Positions 7,874 through 15,683 of a DNA stretch of 41,166 nucleotides are shown here, piece after piece. The position numbers and the translations under genes are program-made. The stretch is from positions 1 to 41,166 of the forward strand of contig NZ_JACHIO010000033.1 of the NCBI RefSeq assembly GCF_014203225.1, given 5' to 3'. Position 1 is the first letter of the stretch. Each line of letters starts with the position of its first letter. The stretch is from Granulicella mallensis (GTDB taxonomy: Bacteria > Acidobacteriota > Terriglobia > Terriglobales > Acidobacteriaceae). The notes under the pieces were generated by a model. That model was not told where the DNA came from, made no database searches, and saw only the letters and a list, made by a program, of their open reading frames with translations.

Positions 7874-8497
7874 CTAATGAGCCACAGAGGGTGTAGACAG
7901 AAGATCAGGCTGCGACGGTAGACCGTAGGTGAAGCTCCAGGTCGCACTTTTGGGATGCCGAGGATCACTGTCGGCTGAGATCAATATCTGGGAGTGGCCG
8001 CAACGGAGATCGCTGATGGCAACGCCGAAATCCCTTTGTAGCAGGTGCTTGGCCTTAATAGGCGAAGGCTGGATGTAGGGGTTGGATGTCCAGCCGTGAG
8101 ATTGTAGTTTCGCAGCAAACTGGTAAGCAGCAGCCAGGGCCTGCGCTGCGGACATACCTCCAAAGCTGTCGACCTGGACTTTATCCACAACGTCGTTGTG
8201 CCGGCCTGTCAAGGTGGCCGCCCCTGTTCGTACCGTTGAAAGATCGAGGTTGAAAGAGCATGCCCCTTCGCTTCCTGCCAAAAGTACAGGCATCGTAACC
8301 TCCCAGTAGAACAGCCCCGCGTTCCCACCGTACGTGGGCACGATGTGAACGCTAGGGGAAATGGACTGGATTGTTGCTTCAGCCTGCGGCAGATTTAATC
8401 GCAGCACCGGCGCCGTAGCTTTCTGTTGACCAGGAAGCCTCCATGCGATCAACAACGCAAGAACGAGGGGAACAATCTTGCAAAGTTGGATTCTCAT
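7874..8497 (-). CDS. Secreted paralogue D of the tandem family
   Basis: The 207-residue protein has a shorter signal peptide (about 1-24) unlike those of A-C. Its N-terminal half is the most divergent of the five: LRLNLPQAEATIQSISPSVH and an LAGSEGACSF block in place of AGGE. Its C-terminal half is close to paralogue C (MSAAQALAAAYQ, LRCGHSQILIS, DPRHPKSATWSF). AAAGG precedes the ATG by about ten bases. It lies eight bases before the open frame of paralogue C and 102 bases after paralogue E; that 102-base gap holds no recognisable gene. Function inferred only from context. Confidence 0.75.
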   Translation of the reverse strand: MRIQLCKIVPLVLALLIAWRLPGQQKATAPVLRLNLPQAEATIQSISPSVHIVPTYGGNAGLFYWEVTMPVLLAGSEGACSFNLDLSTVRTGAATLTGRHNDVVDKVQVDSFGGMSAAQALAAAYQFAAKLQSHGWTSNPYIQPSPIKAKHLLQRDFGVAISDLRCGHSQILISADSDPRHPKSATWSFTYGLPSQPDLLSTPSVAH

Positions 8498-8599
8498 TTC
8501 GTTTTAGCCTTTGCGTTGGCTTCATTCGAGCACCGCCATTCCGACCCACAGGCAATATGGAACTTATGCGTATTCCGTCCATAAAAGACAAATGAATGC

Positions 8600-9217
8600 T
8601 TAAGGAATAGGCGGAGGCACGGGCTGTAAGTTGTAGTCGAAACTGCATGACACAATCTTTCGATGACGCGGATCAAGACTAACGCTGATGAAGATTTGTG
8701 CATGGCCGCATTGGAGATTTGAGGTGATGATACCGGAGTTCTCTTGCAGCAGGTGCCTAATCCGGGCAGACGAAAGCCGGACGGCATTGGGGGTAAACTT
8801 CCACCCCGCAGCTTCCAACTGTCTGTCAATGCGGGTTGCCGTGGCAAGCGCCAACTCTTCTGACATGTCTCCAAAGCTGTCAATTACTAGCCTTGTTGCC
8901 ATGTCGTTTGGCTTGGACGCGGAGAGGCGAACAAGCGCCGCATGTTGGTGAGGAACCGGCAGATTAAAGGAGCATCCGGACTCACCACCCGCAAGCGTAA
9001 AAGGTGTCTCAACATCCCATAGAGTGCTAGTGGCACTGTCGTCGAAGACGAGATGCGTGATCCTTACACCAGGCGATGCGGCCTGCACATCAGCCACCGG
9101 CTGCTCAGTAGACAAGTGCAGTACGGGAGGAGCCGTCTGAGCATAGATCGTTGTCGTGCGTAGAGCTATCAGACTCAGGCCACTTACGGCGAGGACACAG
9201 AAGAGAAGCCGCGTCAC
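8600..9217 (-). CDS. Secreted paralogue E, first of the tandem family, coupled to the hydrolase gene
   Basis: The 205-residue protein has a signal peptide (about 1-26, ending IYAQ). The mature protein is close to paralogue A, sharing LHLSTEQPVADVQA, FTLAGGESGCSF, LALATATRIDRQLEAAGWK, LQCGHAQIFIS and DPRHRKIVSCSFDYNLQ. The start is GTG, whose last base-pair overlaps the TAG stop of the upstream lytic-transglycosylase-like gene (TAGTG) with GGAAAGG just before it, so translation is almost certainly coupled. This is the copy most directly linked to the putative effector and the best candidate for its cognate periplasmic inhibitor. That role is inference. Confidence 0.77.
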   Translation of the reverse strand: MTRLLFCVLAVSGLSLIALRTTTIYAQTAPPVLHLSTEQPVADVQAASPGVRITHLVFDDSATSTLWDVETPFTLAGGESGCSFNLPVPHQHAALVRLSASKPNDMATRLVIDSFGDMSEELALATATRIDRQLEAAGWKFTPNAVRLSSARIRHLLQENSGIITSNLQCGHAQIFISVSLDPRHRKIVSCSFDYNLQPVPPPIP

Positions 9218-10023
9218 TATTTACCTTTCCTTACCGTAGCCAAGGCTGCTGCCTTAGCTGCATCCTCTGCCTGCGCACCACCCTGAAACACCCACATACA
9301 ATATAGAAGCTTCTTTGTGTATCCATCCACATCGTTGTTGTTATAGGTGGCCGCAGCCCGTGCCTCATCAACACGACCGACGAAGCCAAGAAAAAAGTAC
9401 TCGGTCATATGACGGAAGCTCAACTCCGCACCAAGCTTCAGAGCGGAGGGATTGAGTTTCGGGTTGGCATTGCGCAACTCGTCGACTGTAGTGTGATCGC
9501 GGGCAGCTATCCGGTCCAAACTATCTCCTTTTCGCACCTTATCGGAGAAGGTCTGGCCATTATCTACAGGCAACCAAGGCCCATTAAGTCTGCAAGCGCG
9601 CAGCAGCAGGTAACCGATCCCCGCGCGGATATTAAAAGCCGGGATCGTGCGGACATTGGCGGAAGTAAGTTGAAGCGCGCCGCCTTTGTAGAAGGCGGGA
9701 GGCAAAAGAAGACGATTCAGAGGCTTCGTTTTCAGTAGCTCCGCCAGCCCTGCATCCCCTGCGTTGCCGATCTGCATGGGGCGGGTGCGCCACTCTGGCA
9801 CGTTCGCCCCGGTCTCCGTCCAGCACATGGCTTTAACCAAAAGAGGATCGAGCGGGACAAACCCCTGCTGCTTGGCGAGATACTCGTTGTAGGTCCTCGT
9901 AATAACCGCAATGTCGTTATCGTAGACGCTCCAGTCCGGATCCAGGGGGGTGTGCGGAATGCCGCGCAGCCATGCCTCAGTAAGGCCGGAGGTGTCGGGT
10001 CTGGACGGAGTGGGAGTAGCCAC
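9217..10023 (-). CDS. Lytic-transglycosylase-like protein with inserted LysM domain (candidate injected peptidoglycan hydrolase)
   Basis: The 268-residue protein has no signal peptide or membrane segment. An SLT/lysozyme-like fold is suggested by the ordered motifs: MCWTETGAN (candidate catalytic Glu70), RPMQIGNAGD (83-85 matches the MQI motif), NIRAGIGYLLLR (131-142) and AATYNNN (225-230, in the place of the Ala-x-Tyr-Asn motif). Between the third and fourth motifs, at about 159-203, lies a LysM-type module (VRKGDSLDRIAARDHTTVDE, then NPKL and LKLGAEL). LysM binds N-acetylglucosamine in peptidoglycan. The GTG start is three bases after the Hcp-like stop and the stop overlaps the next start. 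The absence of a secretion signal, together with a coupled Hcp-like gene, suggests delivery by a contractile injection device. A phage-type lysin is the alternative. Confidence 0.72.
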   Translation of the reverse strand: MATPTPSRPDTSGLTEAWLRGIPHTPLDPDWSVYDNDIAVITRTYNEYLAKQQGFVPLDPLLVKAMCWTETGANVPEWRTRPMQIGNAGDAGLAELLKTKPLNRLLLPPAFYKGGALQLTSANVRTIPAFNIRAGIGYLLLRACRLNGPWLPVDNGQTFSDKVRKGDSLDRIAARDHTTVDELRNANPKLNPSALKLGAELSFRHMTEYFFLGFVGRVDEARAAATYNNNDVDGYTKKLLYCMWVFQGGAQAEDAAKAAALATVRKGK

Positions 10024-10026
10024 AGA

Positions 10027-10440
10027 TCAGTTTCCCATGGAGATATTGACGAATTGCTTATCGTCCAGCGCTGGCTGCAGGCTCAGGTTCAGGGTGTGGT
10101 TGGAGCCGCCTCCGCTGGTGCTGGCAAAGTTGCTGATCCAGCCGCGAAAGGTATACGTGCAGATGGCATCCGTCTGGCTCTCGTCCGTCCAAAAGGTGAT
10201 CTTGATGTCTTTGATCGCGTCCTTGGTCACATTGCTGGCGAGCGTAAAGAGCTTCTGCAAGGTGGCGTAGGGCAGGTTGTCTGCGTCGTGCATATCGATG
10301 GTCACATCGATCGTGCACATGAGAGAGCCCATCTGGGGAACACCGTTAAAACTATGGTGAGAGGCGACGCCAAAGTGGGTGCTGAGGGCGTTAAAGCTGT
10401 TGTCATCCACCGAAACGGTGGCGTTAGAAGGACGGGCCAT
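10027..10440 (-). CDS. Hcp/TssD-like tube protein
   Basis: The 137-residue, beta-rich protein has no signal peptide. The pattern IKDIKITFWTDES, then AICTYTFRGWISNF, a Gly-Gly-Gly stretch, NHTLNLSLQPAL and a short terminal strand resembles Hcp/TssD proteins. These form the inner tube of type VI secretion systems and resemble phage tail-tube proteins; length also fits. I used the ATG at 10440 with GGAG upstream; the frame extends to 10521 without a better start. It is the first gene of a compact minus-strand operon and is followed after three bases by the hydrolase gene. No sheath, baseplate, TssB/C or VgrG gene is visible, so it would be an orphan copy. The family call is by motif and topology only. 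Confidence 0.6.
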   Translation of the reverse strand: MARPSNATVSVDDNSFNALSTHFGVASHHSFNGVPQMGSLMCTIDVTIDMHDADNLPYATLQKLFTLASNVTKDAIKDIKITFWTDESQTDAICTYTFRGWISNFASTSGGGSNHTLNLSLQPALDDKQFVNISMGN

Positions 10441-10618
10441 AAGAACGCTTGCTCCTGACGCAATTATGCCAGAGCCCCTCGCCAAGGCACGGCCCCTCCC
10501 GCTTCCTATGGCACAACCCACAAACAGCTTGCCCCTGTTCTGAACTGCGTCCCCTATGGGTGATGGAGCGAAGCAACGGCCTTCCCTCCTTTATCAAATT
10601 TTTATCGATTCTTTAAAC

Positions 10619-10655
10619 ACAATGGGCCGCTGGGGGGTGCCAGCGGACCCATTGT
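10619..10655. terminator. Hairpin in the divergent region before lolC/E
   Basis: ACAATGGG-CCGCTGG pairs with CCAGCGGACCCATTGT (one bulged base), with a GGGGTG loop and TTTT just after on the plus strand. It lies in the 411-base gap (10441-10851) between the divergent Hcp-like operon and the LolC/E gene. It may terminate or attenuate a leader transcript. An AT-rich patch at about 10590-10620 could hold the promoter of the minus-strand operon; no clear hexamers are visible. Confidence 0.5.
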
Positions 10656-10851
10656 TTTCAAATGGCGCCTCCTATCAAGGGATGCAACCGGTGGGGGGTC
10701 GTCCCGACCAGAGGCGCGTGGAAATTATCTCATAATCGTGTTTCACTTGGATATCGGACAAAAAAAATAACACTCAGTTCCGGTCCACCTTTCCACACCC
10801 CTCACATCCTTCCACATCAAACGAAAGAACTTGCTCTACGATAGCGACTGA

Positions 10852-12093
10852 GTGCGCTTCGAACTTTTCATCGCCGCCCGGTATCTCCGTGCCCGCCGCC
10901 GTCAGGCTGTCGTGGGCTTTATCACCGTCATCTCCATCATCGGAGTCGCGGCCGGAGTCGCCTCCCTGATCGTCGCCCTGGCCATCACCAACGGCATGCG
11001 CCGCGACCTGCAGGAGCGGCTCGTCGGGTCCACGGCCCATGTCATGCTGATGCGCACCGCAGGGGATGGCATACACAACTGGCGTCCCCTGATGGAAAAA
11101 CTGGCCCAGATGCCGCATGTCCAGGCCGTTGCCCCCGGACTCTTCGGCCAGGTGCTCATCTCGCGCGGCGCCCACTCCGGCGGTGCGCTCATCAAGGGCA
11201 TCATCCCCGCTGACGAGCTTAAGGTTGGAGATCTGCTGCAGTCCATCAAGCAGGGCTCCGCCGACGAACTCGAACCGACCGCGACCGCCGGCAACGAGCT
11301 GGCACCGCCCATCGTCATCGGCAACGACCTCGCGGAGACGCTCGGCGCGACCGTCGGCGACGCCCTGCTCGTTACCAGTCCGCAGGGCGAGCTCACCCCG
11401 CTTGGCCTCGTTCCCCGCTACCAGCGCTTCCGTGTGGTGGGAATCTTCGCTTCGGGCTTCTACCAGTACGACTCCAGCTATGCCTTCATGCGGCTGTCGG
11501 ATTCGCAGCGGCTCTTCTCCGAGCCCGACCTCATCAGCGCCATGAGCTTCCGCATCGACGACCTCTATCGCGCGCAGGAGGTCGGCCAGACACTCGAACA
11601 GGCCGCCGGACCGGGCTTCCAGGTCACCAACTGGATGGAGCAGAACCGCGAGCTCTTCCGCGCGCTCAAGCTGGAACAGGTCGTCACCTTCATCGTGCTG
11701 GCCCTGATCGTGGTCGTAGCCGCGCTCAACATCCTCATCGCGCTCACCATGATGGTGATGGAGAAGACCCGCGACATCGCCGTCATGATGAGCTTCGGCG
11801 TAAGCGCCGATCAGATACGGCGCGTCTTCCTGTTCCAGGGCCTGCTGATCTCTTCGCTGGGCACGGTGCTGGGCATCGTACTGGGCTACGCCGCCAGCGT
11901 GGCCGGCTCGCACTACAGCTTCATCCACCTGGACCCCGGCGTCTACTCCATCGACCACCTGCCCTTCGCACCGCGCATCGTCGATGCGCTGATCGTGGCG
12001 GCGGTCTCGTTGAGCATGAGCCTGCTGGCCACGCTGTACCCGTCCTCCTCCGCGGCACGCATCCTCCCGGCGGAAGCGCTGCGCTACGAGTAG
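10852..12093 (+). CDS. lolE: LolC/LolE-family lipoprotein-releasing ABC permease
   Basis: The 413-residue inner-membrane protein has the LolC/E layout: an N-terminal ARYLRARRR motif, a first transmembrane helix (about 20-45), a large periplasmic domain (about 46-265), then three helices of the FtsX/MacB type (about 275-300, 320-345 and 375-400). Conserved motifs include ITNGMRRDLQERLVG and TRDIAVMMSFGVSADQIRRV. It should extract mature lipoproteins from the inner membrane for hand-over to LolA, powered by LolD, which is encoded 300 bases downstream. As in many phyla a single permease may do both LolC and LolE jobs as a homodimer, so the symbol is approximate. The start is GTG. Confidence 0.88.
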   Translation: MRFELFIAARYLRARRRQAVVGFITVISIIGVAAGVASLIVALAITNGMRRDLQERLVGSTAHVMLMRTAGDGIHNWRPLMEKLAQMPHVQAVAPGLFGQVLISRGAHSGGALIKGIIPADELKVGDLLQSIKQGSADELEPTATAGNELAPPIVIGNDLAETLGATVGDALLVTSPQGELTPLGLVPRYQRFRVVGIFASGFYQYDSSYAFMRLSDSQRLFSEPDLISAMSFRIDDLYRAQEVGQTLEQAAGPGFQVTNWMEQNRELFRALKLEQVVTFIVLALIVVVAALNILIALTMMVMEKTRDIAVMMSFGVSADQIRRVFLFQGLLISSLGTVLGIVLGYAASVAGSHYSFIHLDPGVYSIDHLPFAPRIVDALIVAAVSLSMSLLATLYPSSSAARILPAEALRYE

Positions 12094-12153
12094 AGCAGTC
12101 TGCGAATTGAGCATTTGTTTTAGGGCATGTCGTCCCATTGCGCGGAGCGCGTT

Positions 12154-12241
12154 CCGCGACGCTTCAGCGTCGCGGAGACGGAGGGAGCCGTAGCCTTTAG
12201 GCTACGGAATAAAGGACAAGCAAGAATTGGGCTTTAGCCCC
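12154..12241. repeat. Cluster of three short hairpins between lolC/E and lolD
   Basis: Perfect small palindromes follow each other: CCGCGACGCTTCAGCGTCGCGG (12154-12175, read as stem CCGCGACGC), CCGTAGCCTTTAGGCTACGG (12188-12207) and GGGCTTTAGCCC (12229-12240). They are built like the modules of the 5649 and 28980 elements and probably form another REP-like cluster. They occupy most of the 300-base gap after the LolC/E stop and could partly terminate its transcript. Confidence 0.7.
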
Positions 12242-12334
12242 GGGCCTTTTGTTCGCAGCTGGAAGAAAAACAGGCAACGGCAAAAACGCACTCACAGCCG
12301 CCCTTTCGGAACGATGCCTTCTAAAATAGGCATC

Positions 12335-12397
12335 ATGTCTATCCGGCTCCACGACAACCCCTCTGCACTCGAAAACCCAGTCTGGAGCCCCCGTTGA
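12335..12397 (+). CDS. Possible 20-residue leader peptide overlapping the lolD start
   Basis: An ATG at 12335 opens a 20-codon frame whose TGA (12395-12397) overlaps the TTG start of lolD at 12394. This could couple lolD translation to the leader. The ATG follows TAAAAT (12322-12327), a good -10-like hexamer, which itself sits in the loop of the small inverted repeat GATGCC/GGCATC (12313-12318 and 12329-12334). A transcript starting there would leave little room for a ribosome site, so the leader may be untranslated or leaderless. Speculative. Confidence 0.25.
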   Translation: MSIRLHDNPSALENPVWSPR

Positions 12398-13083
12398 CCT
12401 CACCCGTTCTCCGCGCCCTCGCACTCGAAAAAACCTACGCTCCCCTCTCCACCGGGGCGACCGGTCTGCAACTCTTCCGCGACCTCTCGCTGGAGGTCGC
12501 CGCCGGAGAGATGGTCGCCATCGTCGGCGAAAGCGGCGCGGGCAAGAGCTCTCTGCTGCACCTGCTGGCAGCGCTCGATAAACCCACCTCCGGCCAGGTC
12601 TGGTGCGGCAACGTCGAGGTTACGGGGCTAAACGCCAAAGAAGCCGCAGGCTTTCGCAACCGCGACATCGGCTACGTCTGGCAGTTTCACTATCTGTTGC
12701 CGGAGTTCACCGCGCTGGAGAACGTCGCCATGCCCCTGCTGGCCCGCGCAACCCCGCACAAGCAGGCTATGACACAGGCTGCGCTCTGGCTGGACCGCGT
12801 GGGTCTGGGCGGACGTGGCCATCACCGCTCGGGAGAACTCTCCGGCGGCGAACAGCAGCGCGTATCGATCGCCCGCGCCCTGGTGACGCAACCGAAACTA
12901 TTGCTGGCCGACGAGCCCACCGGCGATCTCGACAACGCCACAGCCCAGCGCGTCTTCGACCTCTTGATGGGCCTGCATCGGGAACACTCGCTGGCCAGCG
13001 TCCTGGTAACGCACAACCTAGACTTCGCCTCGCACTGCGACCGCGTGCTGCGGCTCCGCGAGGGGCGGCTAGTGCAGGGATAG
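12394..13083 (+). CDS. lolD: LolD-type lipoprotein-releasing ABC ATPase
   Basis: The 229-residue ATP-binding protein has Walker A GESGAGKSS (about 45-53), a Q-loop region with YVWQFHYLLPEFTALENVAM, signature LSGGEQQR (about 148-155), Walker B LLLADEPTGDLD (about 168-179) and the switch histidine in VLVTHN. The FHYLLPEFTALENV segment is typical of LolD/MacB/FtsE-like ATPases. It should energise the LolC/E permease encoded just upstream. The start is TTG, chosen because GGAG lies seven bases before it and no better start exists. A weak GGGCC...GGGCC palindrome follows the stop (13083-13133) and may be the terminator. Confidence 0.9.
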   Translation: MTSPVLRALALEKTYAPLSTGATGLQLFRDLSLEVAAGEMVAIVGESGAGKSSLLHLLAALDKPTSGQVWCGNVEVTGLNAKEAAGFRNRDIGYVWQFHYLLPEFTALENVAMPLLARATPHKQAMTQAALWLDRVGLGGRGHHRSGELSGGEQQRVSIARALVTQPKLLLADEPTGDLDNATAQRVFDLLMGLHREHSLASVLVTHNLDFASHCDRVLRLREGRLVQG

Positions 13084-13212
13084 GGCCTAGGGCTCAGAAT
13101 ACAAAATCTTCTGGGTCTTGAACCCTGGGCCTTGAACTTTACACGTCAGGCTTCTGGAGAGTATTGTTTTTCGCAACGCAATCAGACTTTATAAGGAATC
13201 CTAGGTAAGTCT

Positions 13213-15646
13213 ATGCTCACTAGCCGAGTTGGAGCCGTGTCACGTCGCCTGAGAATCATCGCTATCTCTTTCCTTTCATCGCTGGCAGTCAGTTCTATAT
13301 ATGCCCAAAGCCCATCCAATGAATCGGGCACAGCACCACAAGCCGGTGCGCGCCGCAGAGTGGGCAGCCATGAAGTCCAGTGGCAGTGCGGGACTGCAAA
13401 GGCCGGGAGTAGCCTCATCGCGAGACAGTTACGATGCACAGGGACGGTTGGTGAAGGTGCTGGAGCCGGATCAGGACGGTCAGCCGAAACTCGAGACCGA
13501 CTACACCTACGATGACCTTGGCAACATTGTGACGATCATGCAACGAGGGAAGCCAGGAGATACGCCACGCATCCGAAGGTTTACCTACGACCAACACTCT
13601 AATCTGCTTTCGGCCATCAGTCCTGAAGGTGGCACGATTACGTACAAGTACGACAGCCATGGCTATCTGGTATCGACAAGTGATTCTCGTGGCATCACAA
13701 CAAACTACACCCGAGACGCCTCAGGGCGGCTAGCCGGCATGCAATACTCCGATGGCACGCCAAGTGTCGTCTACGTGTACGCTAACGACAGTTCGAATCA
13801 GCTTATCAGCTCCTATCTGGACGCCCCCGAGGGCCATAAGGCCGAACGCGATTATCACTACAACGCTGGCGGCAATCCGGACTTGATAACTCAGAAGGGC
13901 AAGGAGAATTACACGATCGGCCTGGGATACGATGCGGCTGGGCATATCAATCAAATCACCTATCCGGATGGACGTGTGGTTCGCCAGGTCTGGAATCAAA
14001 CAGGAACACTCAGTTCGCTTCTCGCCCAGGACGGATCGGCTTACTTTACCCAGCCTGGCTATACATCCTCGGGCGCCCTGCAGTCCGTACTCCTCGGCAA
14101 TGGAGTAACCGTTCAGAGCAGCTAAGATTCCAAAGGCCGCCTGAGCTCGCTCACGGCTGCTCAGGGAAATCAACGGATACTGAATAAAGGATATGCCTAC
14201 TCAGATTTCGGCAGCATCTCCAGCATCACGGATGCACTTGATCCCGATAGCAGCCTGAACTTCCAATATGACAACCTGCATCGCCTTTCGAGCGCCAGGC
14301 AAGCGGGAAAAGGTTTAGCGCAGAGCTTTGAATACGATGCTTTCGGCAACCTGAAACAGGAAGGAAGTTTCCCATCTCTTCAGCCATACAATGCCGGCAA
14401 CCAGGCAGAGTCCGCAGGTGTGACCTATGACTCTGCTGGAGAAGTGACATCTGACGGGGTACATCGTTATCGGTACGACGCTGCTGGGAATATCGTCGAT
14501 GTAGATGATGGAGCGATCCAGTACATGTACTCCGCGGAAGGCCATCGAGTACAGAAGCAAGTACACGGTGCTGTGACGGAAGAAGTGTGGCTGGGCGACG
14601 ACCTTTTGGCGGAGAGAAGTCCAGATGGCAGCTGGGTGGATTACCTCTACGCCAATGGACAGCGAATCGCGAAGGTGCAGGGAACGGAGGTCAGCTACTA
14701 CGTAGCTGATCCCCTGGGGATGACGCGGGTAGAACTCTCGAACAAAGGCGCTGTGCTGGCACATGCAGAACTGGCTCCCTTTGGGCAGGTGCTGGCGCGA
14801 GACTCTCAAGCAACAGGACAAGCAGTCCCGTTTACCAGCGGCGAGGAGCACGATACGGAGACCGGGTTGGACAGCTACCAGTTCCGTAGCTATAACCCCA
14901 CCCTGGGGCGGTGGATGTCACCTGATCCTTCCGGGGAACACTATGCGAATCTGCGAAACCCTCAGAGCCTCAATCTTTACTCCTACGTCCTCAACGATCC
15001 GCTCAAATATATCGACGTGACAGGACTGGATGTCTGCGCCGATGGCACAGTAGCGGATGTATGCGTCACTCCCGGCAACTGTGATGACGACAATACAGTG
15101 GGTTGCTGGGGATCAAGCGAGCCCACCGCCTGCAGCCCTCCTATCTCTTGCGTTGCACCGCCTCCTCCTCCTCCTTCTGCTGAAGAAATTGCAGCAGGAC
15201 ACGCGGAGGCCAACATGCAAAAATACGCCAACCTTCATGCCCAATTACTGCCGGGAGACAGTGCCGCAAATATGCGGATAACGGTAAGTTGCGACTCAGG
15301 AAACCATAATTGCACCTATACCCTGACAGGGGCCACCCAAAACCATAGCTATTACATCTATGAGCATCAAACCATGCAGGGAATAACCGGGACTACGTCT
15401 GTTGGCCCCTACGACTATCAATCTGGTGATCCAACAGCAAATCGATTCGACGACACTCTTGGCGCCGCCGCAGGATTTGTATTGGATAGCTACAGGTTCT
15501 TTACGATTTCAACAAGCTCAACGTTCGACGCATCCAACCAGACGCCAATCATGATCAACGAACTAGGCGGAACATCAGGATTCGAGCATATCTATTGCAC
15601 GGGCGGGCCTGTCTATATTAATGGCTCGTCGTCCAACCTTCATTGA
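13213..15646 (+). pseudogene. Disrupted RHS/YD-repeat protein gene
   Basis: A signal peptide is encoded from 13213 (about 31 residues, ending SSIYAQ), but the RHS repeats run in another frame from about 13300. Repeats such as YTYDDLGNIVT, FTYDQHSNLLSAISPEGGTI and DSRGITTNYTRDASGRL continue to a TAA at 14123-14125, then resume in the same frame with DSKGRLSSLTAAQGNQ. The TAA stands exactly where YD repeats have Tyr before Asp, so a single Tyr-to-stop change is likely. The core ends with FRSYNPTLGRWMSPDPSG...LKYIDVTGLD, followed by a Pro-rich linker and a roughly 140-residue C-terminal tip of unknown type. Such tips are often toxins. At about 800 residues it is short for the family, so the 5' part is probably deleted. 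Sequencing error cannot be excluded. Confidence 0.8.
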
Positions 15647-15683
15647 AGGTATTGGTCATCTTGAGCGGAAGCCGGGGGGCCTC

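Noticed and set aside
5814..9217. Tandem repeats in this region as a CRISPR array
   Set aside because: The repeat unit is a whole gene of about 620-670 bases encoding paralogous proteins; there are no short regular repeats with equal spacers.
9217..10440. Tube-like protein plus LysM hydrolase as a prophage tail remnant
   Set aside because: No other phage gene (capsid, terminase, sheath, baseplate, integrase) and no attachment site is visible. The five secreted paralogues fit an effector-immunity island better. Not fully excluded.
12394..13083. This ATPase as the missing CcmA
   Set aside because: Its LLPEFTALENV region and its position after a LolC/E permease indicate LolD.
14420..15646. The second RHS frame as an independent gene
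   Set aside because: It is in the same frame as the segment before the TAA, has no ribosome site at its first ATG, and the repeats continue unbroken across 14126-14420.
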